Positions 15,698-24,828 of a stretch of 58,975 bases of DNA are shown piece after piece. How positions within the stretch are numbered: position 1 is the first letter of the stretch; each line of letters begins with the position of its first letter. The position numbers were made by a program, and so were the translations under genes. The notes under the pieces were generated by a model. That model saw only the letters and a list, made by a program, of their open reading frames with translations, was not told where the DNA came from and did not search any database. Origin of the DNA: Myxococcota bacterium (GTDB taxonomy: Bacteria; Myxococcota_A; Polyangia; Polyangiales; Houyiibacteriaceae); NCBI GenBank assembly GCA_020629955.1, contig JAHDCI010000006.1:1-58975 (forward strand). The letters run 5' to 3'.

Positions 15698-17427
15698 TGG
15701 AGCTCCTCGGTAGTATCTTCCCTGGCGCTATCCTGATCTTTGGTGCGCTGCTTGTACCTTTCCTGAAGGGGAACCTGCGCAACGCGTACGTCGTGCTTCT
15801 GCCGATCTTGAGCGCGTTGCAGCTCTTCGCGTTCGAACTTGGCTTTCAGGGAGGGCAGTCCTTCTTTGGCCTCGAACTCACCATTGTCCGCTTCGATGCG
15901 CTGTCTCGTATCTTCGGCATCGTCTTCCACATCGCGGCCGTTCTCGTCTGTATCTACGGCTGGCATGTAAAGCGTTCCCTCGACCATATTTGCACGCTGA
16001 TTTACGCGGGCTCTGCTATCGGGGCGACATTCGCGGGGGACCTCGTCACGCTCTTCGTCTTCTGGGAGCTCACCGCCGTCAGTAGCGTGTTTTTGGTCTG
16101 GGCCCGTGGCATGGACGAGCCAGCTCGTAAGGAGCGAGCGTACCGCGCGGGCATGCGCTACCTCATTGTTCAGGTGGGCTCTGGCGTAGCGCTGCTTGCT
16201 GGAGTGCTCCTTCACTTTCGTGACACGGGTTCGATTGCGTTTGAGAACTTCGGTCTCGACGCTTCTCGTGGTGCCCCCCTTATCTTTCTGGCATTCGGCG
16301 TAAAAGCGGCATTCCCACTTCTTCACAACTGGGTTCAGGACGCTTATCCGGAATCGACCGTTGCCGGCACTGTGGTGCTTGCCTCGTTCACAACGAAGCT
16401 CGCCATCTATGCGCTCGCCCGCGGATTCGCAGGAACGGAGATCCTGATTCCGATCGGCGCCACCATGACGGTGTTCCCGATTTTCTTCGCCGTCATCGAG
16501 AACGACCTTCGTCGGGTGCTCGCATACTCTCTGAATAACCAGCTCGGCTATATGATCGTCGGCATCGGCATCGGCACAGAACTCGCGCTGAACGGCGCTG
16601 CGGCTCACGCGTTTGCGCACATCCTCTACAAGGGCCTGCTCTTGATGAGCATGGGGGCAGTGCTTTTCCGAACGGGGACCATCAACGCTTCTGAGCTTGG
16701 TGGTTTGCACAAGTCGATGCCGCTCACGACCGTCTTCTGCATCATTGGAGCGATGGCGATCTCGGCGGTGCCTGGCCTCAGCGGATTCGTGACCAAGTCG
16801 ATGGTGATCAGCGCGGTGGGGAATGAGCACCTCACCATCATCTTTGGCGTACTCTTGTTCGCCTCTGCCGGCGTCGCGGATCACTCTGGGATCAAAATCC
16901 CGTTCTTTACGTTTTTTGCGCACGATCAAGGACATCGCGTGAAGGAGGCGCCCCTGCATATGCTGATCCCGATGGGGATCGCGGCAGCGCTGTGCATTGG
17001 GATCGGTGTCTACCCCGATGCGCTCTATTCCTTGCTGCCTTTCCCGGCGACAGCCGCGGAGTACCACCCGTACGATGCGACTCACGTCCTCACGATGCTT
17101 GAGCTCCTCCTGTTCGCCGGGCTCGCGTTTGTGGTGCTTATGAAACTCGGGGTTTATCCGCCCGAACTCCCACGCACGAATCTCGACACCGACTGGTTCT
17201 ACCGGCGCTTTGCCAAAAACGTTGCGCTCGATTTCGGACACCTTGCCGAATACGGCCGGGCCAGTCTTTGGCAGGGATTTGTTCGGTTCCGCAACGCGAT
17301 GTTGCGCGTCATCGGACACCACCATCAGCCACCCGAAGGCATGCTCGGCGAGCCATGGACGGCGAGCGCAACCACTCTTTGGGCCGCGCTGCTGCTGGGC
17401 GCGCTGCTTCTGATGTACTACTCGTAA
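15694..17427 (+). CDS. Third MrpD-like proton-conducting subunit
   Basis: A 577-residue NuoL/M/N-family protein with TM5 E125 (FVFWELTAVSSVFLVWARG) and TM7 K204 (FGVKAAFPLLHNWVQDAYPE). AYSLNNQLGYM and HAFAHILYKGLLLM carry the remaining channel residues. About 100 residues at the C terminus extend beyond the usual fold (DTDWFYRRFAKNVALD, then a last transmembrane helix), reminiscent of the extra C-terminal helices of NuoL/MrpA-type subunits. It closes the operon. No clear terminator hairpin is seen in the 113 bp before the next gene. Confidence 0.83.
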   Translation: MMELLGSIFPGAILIFGALLVPFLKGNLRNAYVVLLPILSALQLFAFELGFQGGQSFFGLELTIVRFDALSRIFGIVFHIAAVLVCIYGWHVKRSLDHICTLIYAGSAIGATFAGDLVTLFVFWELTAVSSVFLVWARGMDEPARKERAYRAGMRYLIVQVGSGVALLAGVLLHFRDTGSIAFENFGLDASRGAPLIFLAFGVKAAFPLLHNWVQDAYPESTVAGTVVLASFTTKLAIYALARGFAGTEILIPIGATMTVFPIFFAVIENDLRRVLAYSLNNQLGYMIVGIGIGTELALNGAAAHAFAHILYKGLLLMSMGAVLFRTGTINASELGGLHKSMPLTTVFCIIGAMAISAVPGLSGFVTKSMVISAVGNEHLTIIFGVLLFASAGVADHSGIKIPFFTFFAHDQGHRVKEAPLHMLIPMGIAAALCIGIGVYPDALYSLLPFPATAAEYHPYDATHVLTMLELLLFAGLAFVVLMKLGVYPPELPRTNLDTDWFYRRFAKNVALDFGHLAEYGRASLWQGFVRFRNAMLRVIGHHHQPPEGMLGEPWTASATTLWAALLLGALLLMYYS

Positions 17428-17540
17428 TCGGGTTTCGGGCTGCTCAAATCGGACGGACCGGACTTCCCTGCGTTTCGCTTCCCTGAACTGCCGCTATCGG
17501 ACTTGCTTTCCGTAGCTTTGCGGGTGAGATTGTCGGCTCG

Positions 17541-19952
17541 ATGAAGGTTCCTTCTTCCACGTCTCGGGACGCTCCTCGCTTTGATCTTATCGTTGAACGA
17601 AGCGCAGCAAAGCTTCGGCTGCGGACGGCGATCGATGCGGAATATGTGCGCATCTCGCGTATGGAAGCGGAGTGTGAGCTCTCGTCGGGGCCGCTCGTAT
17701 TGCGTGGCGATGTTCGGCGGTTTCGAACGCGTCAAACGCAGCTACGCAGTCTACGGGTTGAGGTCAAAGCCAACGCTCTTTCGGTGCATGCTCACGAACT
17801 CGGAGTCGCGCTGTTTGTTGATTCAATGGGAATGTTCGAAGGAAAGCCCTTTGTCCATCTCAGTGTGCAAGATGAAGTCGGAACGCTCTTTGTTGCGTTC
17901 GACATCATCCCGATGTTTCGAGATCTTCTTTTTCGCATTCGCGCGCTCGACGCGTTCGATGGGTCTCTTTCAGCCTTGCGCCGCCTTCGACGCGTGGGGC
18001 AGAAGCTCGGTATCCCTTTCGATGGGGAGCACGATGTTTTTCGGTGGCGCGACCCGGTTCGTAGCCTGCTCCTCCGCGCGCTGACGCCTCACGGCTGGCG
18101 AGTTCCAGATGCCCGGGGCGCGAACCTTCAGCTTCAGGAGATGCCCTCCGGACTTGCGCTCCTCGGCGAGTGGGAGGGCGTGGAAGACGCGCAGACTTCC
18201 CCTTCGCTCGAGATGTCTCTTGGTTCTTCCGTTTCGAAAGTTCCTCCTTCAACCCGCTTCTTCGTTGCGCTTGAGAGTGCAAATTCGGCGGTCGAAGCGT
18301 ATCTCGACGCAGCGTCGAAGATGCAGCATTCGGCTTGGCTGCAAGCGGAGGCATACGAGAGAGCGCTCGATATCGTGCCGATCGGGCATCCTGACCGCGG
18401 GGCGTTTGCCGCGTTTGCGCTCTCGCGCTTCCCGGATAGTCAGATGGACGCTCGGCGCCTGCTCGACCGTTTGGTGGCGGAGCACGATCCGGCGGCGCTT
18501 GAGCTCGCAGATGCGATTCTGGCAGGACCGCTGCCGCGGGTCAGTCGGGGGGAACTTGCGGCGCGTGCGGTCGTCGGTGTGCTGCACGGAACGGGTTTCG
18601 GTCGCGACCGTACGCGAGGTTGGCTTCGTGTCGCCTTTGAACGATTAAAGTCACTCAGCGAAGCCGCGAGACGGCTAGCTCCCGAAGCGCCTCATTCCAT
18701 TGCGGCTTCCGCGCACTGTTTGCAGATCGACGGTGACCTGGATGGTGCCGCGCGCGCCTTTGTGGAAGCCGCCGATCGGCTATCGAGCGACCAATCGAAG
18801 CTTGCGGGAACTTGGCGCCTCCGGGCCGCTCGCTTGATTCGGCGATACCAAGGGAGCGGACCGGCGGAGGTCGTTCTTCGACGTGCGCGTCTCGAGCTTG
18901 GAGATGAGCCTGAGTTGCTCGTGGAGCTTGCGGAGACGCTGGCGGATATCGGGCGAGAGGACGAGGCGGAGGAAACCTACGGTTTGCTCCTTCGGGATGG
19001 CGGTCGTCGAGGCAGTACCAGCCCTGCCCATCGCGAGGCGTTGCTGTCGGCGGCGCGCCATCATACCGAGCGAGGCAATCCTCACCGGGCCCGCGCGTTC
19101 TTGACTGCGGCGGGTGAACCCATGCTTGGGTTTTCAACGACAAGCCCGGGGCAGTTGCTCTTACCTTCACTCTCCGAAGAGATCGCGCTCTCCGAAGAGT
19201 TCGCTAGAGGCGATGATGAGGAGGATAGGAACCGCCCGTCGACCTCCGTTCGGGAGACTTCCGAATCCTCCGGCGGTTTTTCTCGGGAGATTGATCCCGA
19301 CGACTTTGGTGACCACCTCGAAAGCGGCGAGTACGTTTTTGCGTCCGAATCGGATGTTGAGAGCGATGAGCTTTCGCTTGAGGTGGCCAAGGATACCTCC
19401 GGGAGTCAGGCTCCCCCGCCGCTACCGAGCGAACCTTCCTCTAGCTCGCCAAAGACCCGCATTTTTTCGGCGGGTGCGGGTCCGCGCTCGGACCTTTCGG
19501 AAAGTGGGGAACTCTCCATCGATGAGAGCTCGCCGCTCGTCCCTGAAACCGAAGACGTGCGATCTCAGAGTGAACAGAGCCAAGATGCGGGGCTTTTGGA
19601 GGATGAGTTCGAGATTGAATCCGATGCTCATCAGCGACCTCTCTTCGATCCAACGAGCACTCACTCGACGGTGATGAGTCGTGGCGACACCTCGTATCCT
19701 CCTCCTCCCCCGGCGCCTCAGGTCACGCTGGTTTCGGTGGCCGACGACGAGCTTCGAGAGCTTCTCAGTATCGCTCGAGAGTGCGCTGAGCCTGGCGCAT
19801 TCTTGGAAGGTGCGCTGGAGGGTGTTTATCAAGAAGGTGACGCGCGCGGGGTGGAACGAATCCTTGCGGTACTAGACCGAATTGAGCCCTTCGACGGACA
19901 GGAGGCGCTGGCGGCGAAGGCCGATAAGCTCCTTTCGCTCTTGCGGCCATGA
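17541..19952 (+). CDS. Large repeat-containing protein, 803 aa, unknown function
   Basis: No family is recognised. The N-terminal 230 residues are mixed alpha/beta with no signal peptide. Residues about 255-530 look like TPR-type helical pairs with Ala at packing positions (for example ALDIVPIGHPDRGAFAAFAL and ARLELGDEPELLVELAETLA). Residues 550-720 are acidic, Ser/Pro-rich and disordered. The final 70 residues form another helical block. TPR scaffolds of this kind bind partners in signalling complexes. It is translationally coupled (4-bp overlap) to the downstream phosphatase, which suggests a joint role. Confidence 0.7.
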   Translation: MKVPSSTSRDAPRFDLIVERSAAKLRLRTAIDAEYVRISRMEAECELSSGPLVLRGDVRRFRTRQTQLRSLRVEVKANALSVHAHELGVALFVDSMGMFEGKPFVHLSVQDEVGTLFVAFDIIPMFRDLLFRIRALDAFDGSLSALRRLRRVGQKLGIPFDGEHDVFRWRDPVRSLLLRALTPHGWRVPDARGANLQLQEMPSGLALLGEWEGVEDAQTSPSLEMSLGSSVSKVPPSTRFFVALESANSAVEAYLDAASKMQHSAWLQAEAYERALDIVPIGHPDRGAFAAFALSRFPDSQMDARRLLDRLVAEHDPAALELADAILAGPLPRVSRGELAARAVVGVLHGTGFGRDRTRGWLRVAFERLKSLSEAARRLAPEAPHSIAASAHCLQIDGDLDGAARAFVEAADRLSSDQSKLAGTWRLRAARLIRRYQGSGPAEVVLRRARLELGDEPELLVELAETLADIGREDEAEETYGLLLRDGGRRGSTSPAHREALLSAARHHTERGNPHRARAFLTAAGEPMLGFSTTSPGQLLLPSLSEEIALSEEFARGDDEEDRNRPSTSVRETSESSGGFSREIDPDDFGDHLESGEYVFASESDVESDELSLEVAKDTSGSQAPPPLPSEPSSSSPKTRIFSAGAGPRSDLSESGELSIDESSPLVPETEDVRSQSEQSQDAGLLEDEFEIESDAHQRPLFDPTSTHSTVMSRGDTSYPPPPPAPQVTLVSVADDELRELLSIARECAEPGAFLEGALEGVYQEGDARGVERILAVLDRIEPFDGQEALAAKADKLLSLLRP

Positions 19953-20602
19953 TCTCACCCGTCGACGGACTATGGAACTTTCGCGCCGTCGATCTACCGG
20001 GTGGGGCAAGGGTTTTCCGGTCCGACAGCCCTCACCGACTTAACGCGGCGGAGTGGGCGACCCTGCGGGACGTCGGGGTGAGAGCTGTTCTGGACCTTCG
20101 GAATGAAGAAGAGGCGGTCGAGCAACCGAGTGTCGACCATGGCTGCGCGCATCGTCGCGTCTCTCTCGAAGCGGGGCTTCAGGATGGTCCGATGCGTTCC
20201 TTCTTCGAAGACGGGCGAATCGCGACACCGCTGTACTATCAGCCGTTCACAGAACGATGGCCGGATCGGGTTTCAGATGCTTTGGTCGCGTTGGCTGAAC
20301 TCGGTCCAGGTACCCTCGTGCACTGCGCCAAAGGCTGCGACCGTACTGGGATGATCATTGCGCTGACGCTGGAAGCGCTTGGCGTACCTCGGTCCACGAT
20401 CGTTCAAGATTATCTGGCGACCGAGCAAAACATCGTCTCACCCAGAGCTCGTGCGCTCGAGATCCGGGATGATACCGCGGCTATCGCTGAGGTGCTGACG
20501 CGCTTTGATACCAGCCTTGAGGACGCGTTAAACCGCTACCTCGACACCTGCCAAGTGTTCGTGGACCAACGGCGGCATCTCTTGCGAAGCGCGTTTTCGT
20601 AG
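19949..20602 (+). CDS. Protein-tyrosine/dual-specificity phosphatase family protein
   Basis: A 217-residue cytosolic phosphatase. The signature C-x5-R-[S/T] loop is HCAKGCDRTG, with nucleophile Cys126 and Arg132. The N-terminal region (FRSDSPHRLNAAEWATLRDV, AVLDLRNEEE) matches the Siw14/YbjQ-like tyrosine phosphatases that precede it with RSD and LDLR. ATG 19949 overlaps the upstream stop by 4 bp. The substrate (phosphoprotein or inositol phosphate type) cannot be told from sequence. Confidence 0.83.
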   Translation: MISPVDGLWNFRAVDLPGGARVFRSDSPHRLNAAEWATLRDVGVRAVLDLRNEEEAVEQPSVDHGCAHRRVSLEAGLQDGPMRSFFEDGRIATPLYYQPFTERWPDRVSDALVALAELGPGTLVHCAKGCDRTGMIIALTLEALGVPRSTIVQDYLATEQNIVSPRARALEIRDDTAAIAEVLTRFDTSLEDALNRYLDTCQVFVDQRRHLLRSAFS

Positions 20603-20643
20603 CCGCGCTTCGAAGTTTCAAACGCCTGTCGTCTTCGAACGCG

Positions 20644-23031
20644 CTAACGAATCGTGAGTGAGCCCGCCCGTAGCCGGTTGGCGCCATCGTTTCGATCGCC
20701 TTCGACGCGGAGTCGGCGGCTGCCGGCGAAGAAACCAATCAGGAGTGAATAGTCACCGCTGCGGTAGTTGGCTGGCACGGTGAATTCTTGTCGGTCAACG
20801 ACGATATCGCCTTCGTCCCAGAGGTTGACTGGGTATCGACCGTCGACAGGATCGTGGTCACCGTTGAGTCGGTTCCCCGCGCCATCGATGTGAACAAAGA
20901 TTCGGTGGTTGCCGGGACGGCGAAGCACCCGCCAGTACCAGGTCACGACGAAGTCCTGGCCCGCCCCAACGTAGCCATCTTGCGGCAACTCGAGATCGTA
21001 TCCGATGAGCTCCACCTTGCCCTCGAACATCCCGCCGACGGGGTGTTGTACTTCGGGTACCTCAGTTAGCACGTTCTGCGCGATGTAGTTTTCGTTTTCA
21101 CGTCCGTCGATCTCTTCGCTCGCGAGCAAGAGCACTCTCGCGGATCGACCGTCCGCGATGTAGGCGTGCCGGTTCTTGTTTCGTCGGTACCAGCGATTGA
21201 CCTCAGGCAGTTCATCGAAGGGAATCACTACGAAACGCTGTCCTGGCTGGTCGAGCCATTCCGTGAGCTCCGCAAGGTTCGCGATCTGTTCGATGCCGTC
21301 ATCGGTCTCGGCGTAGTACGCGCCCGCTCGTCCGGAAACGTGGAATTCAGCGAGTGGGGCGCCTTCGCCCCGGAGCTCGTTGTAGGTATCGTAGACCTCT
21401 CTCGGCGAGAAGTGCGCACTCAATGCAGGCTGAAACGAGAGTGAGCTGTAGGCGCCGAAGACGAGCGCGGCGCCGAGGAGGGGGAGCATCCGGAAGCGAG
21501 CGAGTTTTTCCCCGTAGAAGTAGAACACCATCGGGACGATGACCGCCGCAGCCAGGGCAGCGAACGGCAGGAGCATCGCTCGCTGGAAAATGCGGGGTAC
21601 GATGGACGGGAGTCCCCACTCCGAGACTGCGGTGTCCTTCATGGCGGTGAACATCAGCCCGGTGACGATGAGTGCGAGTGCGAGCGCGAGCGCGGCACCC
21701 ACCCAGAACCGGAAGACCCCTCCCTTTTTCCAATGCTCACGGAGGAAGAGAATCGGCGCCTTGGGATCGGGCTTCTTTGTTCCGGTCGCGCCGAAAGAGA
21801 GCACGAGCATGGATACGAAGAGGGCGCATACACCGGCCCACGCCTTGCGCGGGTTAAAGATCTCAGGAACCTCAAGGTTCTCGATCGGCAGAGCGCGCGC
21901 GGGGCTCTCTGGATACAGTGCGTAGTCCCGCAGGATAAGACCCACGAAGAGCGCTCCGACGATACCCTCGGCCCACCACGGTCGCCCGCTTCGCTCGATA
22001 TCATCGAGAAGGGACCCAATGAGCGCGCCGGCGGCGACGATAGGCAAGAAGGTCGTGCTCCCGTAGCGCGCGGTATAAAGCGTCAGAGCGCCGTAGCCGA
22101 GAGCCATCCAAAGCACGAGGGCCAGGCGAAGGCCCCGCTCATCGAAAGCGGGTTTCGTCGCTTCGTCTTCATCCTTCGTCGGTTTGATCGAAGTGGCGTC
22201 CGGCGAGATCGAGTGCGCGCATGCGATGAGGATCAGCGCACTCCACGGAGCGAGGCCATGAAAGACCACCTCGATCGCTGCGTCGAAGGTGGGTGGGTCA
22301 CCGCCCATCGGCGCACCACCAAGCCAGAGGCTCATTCCGGCGGCATCCGCGACGATCGCGCGCGCGACGCCGAGCGTCACGAGCGTAGCCATCCCGATCG
22401 TCCCGTAGAGTCGAAGCTTGGCCGCTTGGCTCTCCACTGCGTCCGCGCGCAAACCAGCGACAACGGCTACTGCGAGCAAGGGGGGAACGACGGTCGCAAG
22501 CGCGCCGCCAGCGAGCGACGCGATCGCGATGGCGGCAACCAGGCCGCCGAGCCAAAGAAGCGCGCGTTTGGTGTCGTCCTGACGCTCGAAAGCGAGCCCC
22601 GCGGCCGTGAGGCCGACAAGACCCGTGGCTCCCATAGCGAGCCCGTCGCCAAGCATTTGACGCGCGTTAAAGAGAAAGAGTGGGGACGTCGCCGCGACCA
22701 CCATCGCGTAGATTCCCGCGCGAGGGGAAACCCGTTTGGTAATGAAGAACGCGCTCCCAATCGCGACAAGCCCGCCGATCGCGATGGGGAGGCGGCCGAA
22801 GAACTCGTCCACACCGAAGGCCCCGAAGCTCAGCTTGATCAGCCAAGTCGTGAGTGGAGCCTGGGTAAGCGTGACCTCCTGGCCTTCCATCAACTGTCGT
22901 GCGCCGTCGGCGACGTTGAGCTCCCAGGGATCCCAAATTCCGAATGCCGCAAGGCGTGTCAACAGCAAGGCTGCCAATGCGCCAAAAGTGACAAATGCGG
23001 CTGTTTTTGCCTGTCGCTGGTCTAGCTCCAT
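20644..23031 (-). CDS. Membrane glycosyltransferase, GT39/ArnT-like
   Basis: A 795-residue polytopic protein. Near the N terminus, WDPWELNVADGARQLMEG after TM1 is the Asp/Glu-containing first periplasmic loop of protein mannosyltransferase/ArnT-type enzymes. This loop carries the catalytic acid that transfers a sugar from a polyprenyl-phosphate donor. About ten hydrophobic segments follow, with a gap (DEDEATKPAFDER) in the middle. The last 230 residues are periplasmic and beta-rich (VTWYWRVLRRPGNHRIFVHIDG ends in a jelly-roll-like region). Acceptor unknown: protein, lipid A or polysaccharide. ATG 23031 fits the topology. Confidence 0.78.
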   Translation of the reverse strand: MELDQRQAKTAAFVTFGALAALLLTRLAAFGIWDPWELNVADGARQLMEGQEVTLTQAPLTTWLIKLSFGAFGVDEFFGRLPIAIGGLVAIGSAFFITKRVSPRAGIYAMVVAATSPLFLFNARQMLGDGLAMGATGLVGLTAAGLAFERQDDTKRALLWLGGLVAAIAIASLAGGALATVVPPLLAVAVVAGLRADAVESQAAKLRLYGTIGMATLVTLGVARAIVADAAGMSLWLGGAPMGGDPPTFDAAIEVVFHGLAPWSALILIACAHSISPDATSIKPTKDEDEATKPAFDERGLRLALVLWMALGYGALTLYTARYGSTTFLPIVAAGALIGSLLDDIERSGRPWWAEGIVGALFVGLILRDYALYPESPARALPIENLEVPEIFNPRKAWAGVCALFVSMLVLSFGATGTKKPDPKAPILFLREHWKKGGVFRFWVGAALALALALIVTGLMFTAMKDTAVSEWGLPSIVPRIFQRAMLLPFAALAAAVIVPMVFYFYGEKLARFRMLPLLGAALVFGAYSSLSFQPALSAHFSPREVYDTYNELRGEGAPLAEFHVSGRAGAYYAETDDGIEQIANLAELTEWLDQPGQRFVVIPFDELPEVNRWYRRNKNRHAYIADGRSARVLLLASEEIDGRENENYIAQNVLTEVPEVQHPVGGMFEGKVELIGYDLELPQDGYVGAGQDFVVTWYWRVLRRPGNHRIFVHIDGAGNRLNGDHDPVDGRYPVNLWDEGDIVVDRQEFTVPANYRSGDYSLLIGFFAGSRRLRVEGDRNDGANRLRAGSLTIR

Positions 23032-23187
23032 CGCGCCACCCGCACAGTGGTTTCATTACCAAAAGAAAGCATTGCCGACGGCATACTCTTTGGGATGTGT
23101 TGAGTCGAGCAGCGCGCTATTTTTTCGAGCGCTGGTGTTTGGGGCACGTGGCGGCGGCCAGCGGCCAACAGCAACAAGGGGTTGGCC
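23032..23187. other. Upstream region of the glycosyltransferase gene
   Basis: No gene is seen here. On the minus strand this is the leader of the glycosyltransferase gene, with a short A/T-rich part near 23055-23075. Together with foldback copy B it makes up the gap of about 315 bp between 23031 and 23347. No confident promoter hexamers were found. Confidence 0.5.
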
Positions 23188-23350
23188 CGAGTGCGGGGAT
23201 CACCTCGAGGAAGGGATGATCTTTGGTGACGGGCGCCGAAGCGAGCTTCGGAGAGCGGACGACATGCCGAGTATATCGAAGGAAGCGCGAACCTCGCCTC
23301 GGCGTTCCTGGCGGAAGAGGGGCCTTCTAGCGATGTGAACCACGCACTAG
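23188..23350 (+). repeat. Foldback element copy B (MITE-like)
   Basis: Starts CGAGTGCGGGGATCACCTCG, contains the core GACATGCCGAGTATATCG near 23259-23276, and ends CGATGTGAACCACGCACTAG. The right tip is intact. The TAG stop of the minus-strand M23 peptidase gene (CTA at 23347-23349) is made by the terminal CTAG of the element. Confidence 0.88.
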
Positions 23351-24828
23351 TCGAGCGTTTCGTCCGAGTCTTCCTCCGTCTCGTCGGTCGGCTCTGAGGG
23401 TGCCGGTGGGGGCTCGCTCAGCTCGACCGTTGAAAAATGCTCTCGTAGCTCGCCCATACGCGCGCGGAAGCGGCGCCGAGGGGCCGCCGGAAGCAAGCGA
23501 CCCGGCCCGTTGAGAATTTCGACGGGATCGACAAAACGTCCTCGGCGCTTGAGACCGAAATGAAGGTGTGGTCCCGTCGAGCGACCGGTTGTGCCCACGG
23601 TGCCGATGAGCTGTCGCTCTTCGACCTCGACGCCGACGCGGATGCCGCGCTGAATCTGGTGAAGGTGTGCGTAGTGGGACGAGTAACCGTCCTCGTGTTC
23701 GATGCTGACAAGGTTGCCGTTCGGTCCCTTCGGTCCCGCCCACGTGATCCTGCCCGCTGCCGCGGCACGAACCGGTGTTCCAGTCGCGGCGGCGAAGTCC
23801 ACGCCGTTGTGAGGAACAATCCGCCTGAGCAGAGGATGCATGCGCCGCGGGTTGAACGGGGAGGAAATTCGGTCGTAGCGACACGGCACTCGAAGCCAGC
23901 TGCCACGCATCTGGCGACCCTCTTCATCGTACCAATCGGGACGACGATTGTTCTCTTCGTAGTAGAAGGCCTGCAGTCGTCCAGCGCGCTGTCCAACATA
24001 CTCGAGCGCGTGCGCTTGTCCCCATGTTGGATCCTGACCCTCGACTTGGATCTGTTCAAGGACCACGCGGAACTGGTCTCCCTCTCGCGCCTGGGTCGCG
24101 AAGTTCACTCTTGCCCCAAAAACTTCGACAAAGACGCCTACGATGGAGCGACTCAACCCGAGCTGGTCCATCGCGTCACCGAGGCTGCTTCGAACGATTC
24201 CCCCTCGGGTAACAAGCTGCACCGTCCTTGGGAGCTCCTCACGACTCGCCGTGAATGTCCCGTCCGCTTGGCGAACCGCTTGCGCAAACGCATCGTCCTG
24301 GTCGTGATATCGCAGACGGGTGAGGCGATCATTCGCGTCGCGTTCATACTCAATTCGATGATCCGGACGACAGCGCCGGAAGTCGATCACTTCGCCAAGT
24401 GCTTGCTCGAGACTGGCGCATTCCTCGTTTGTGAGCCCGGCGTTGAGGAGGGCTGGGCGAAAACCACGTGCGTCCCCAAACCTTGCCTCGAAGCGTCGAA
24501 CCAACCCATCGCTTTCGACGGGTTCGACAGTCGGCTGCTCGGGTTCAGGCTCCTCGTCCGGCGTTTCCGGCTCTTGTTCCGGTTCAACCGGAACCGGGAC
24601 CTCACGAGCAGGCTCCGGTTCGGTGTCGCTCACCTCCGGTTCATCGGGAGAGTTCCAGGCTTGATAGCCGAGGTACACGACGCCGAGCGCAGCCACGACG
24701 CCAAGCGCAGACAGGGCGACTTGTCGTTTCGCGCGATTCGCGCGGACATCTCCCCGCAGAACCGGAATGTCCACGGATGGCAGCGGTCGCGCGAGTGGGT
24801 CGAGATCGGGATCGTCGCTCACCCTCAC
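23347..24828 (-). CDS. M23-family peptidoglycan metallopeptidase, membrane anchored
   Basis: About 493 residues. A cytoplasmic Pro-containing N terminus leads to one transmembrane helix (VALSALGVVAALGVVYLGYQAW), then a Glu/Pro-rich periplasmic spacer, then an OapA/LysM-like middle domain (LGDAMDQLGLSRSIVGVFVEVF). The C-terminal LytM domain has HNGVDFAAATGTPV (first Zn ligands), SSHYAHL and GRSTGPHLHFGL (HxH ligands), all intact, so it should be an active cross-link-cleaving endopeptidase. The start is uncertain: GTG 24828 or GTG 24822 lack a strong ribosome site, and the longer frame to 24939 is Arg-rich with a TTG start. The stop lies in foldback copy B. Confidence 0.82.
   Translation of the reverse strand: MRVSDDPDLDPLARPLPSVDIPVLRGDVRANRAKRQVALSALGVVAALGVVYLGYQAWNSPDEPEVSDTEPEPAREVPVPVEPEQEPETPDEEPEPEQPTVEPVESDGLVRRFEARFGDARGFRPALLNAGLTNEECASLEQALGEVIDFRRCRPDHRIEYERDANDRLTRLRYHDQDDAFAQAVRQADGTFTASREELPRTVQLVTRGGIVRSSLGDAMDQLGLSRSIVGVFVEVFGARVNFATQAREGDQFRVVLEQIQVEGQDPTWGQAHALEYVGQRAGRLQAFYYEENNRRPDWYDEEGRQMRGSWLRVPCRYDRISSPFNPRRMHPLLRRIVPHNGVDFAAATGTPVRAAAAGRITWAGPKGPNGNLVSIEHEDGYSSHYAHLHQIQRGIRVGVEVEERQLIGTVGTTGRSTGPHLHFGLKRRGRFVDPVEILNGPGRLLPAAPRRRFRARMGELREHFSTVELSEPPPAPSEPTDETEEDSDETLD

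Noticed and set aside
15637-17325. 562-residue open frame on the minus strand across the third MrpD-like gene
   Set aside because: It is a shadow of a clear membrane protein: the antisense product is Arg/Glu/Asp/His-rich with no family sequence, as expected opposite GC-rich coding DNA.
21733-23025. 430-residue plus-strand open frame opposite the GT39-like gene
   Set aside because: Shadow frame; no signal peptide, domain or ribosome site, and it opposes a polytopic membrane protein.
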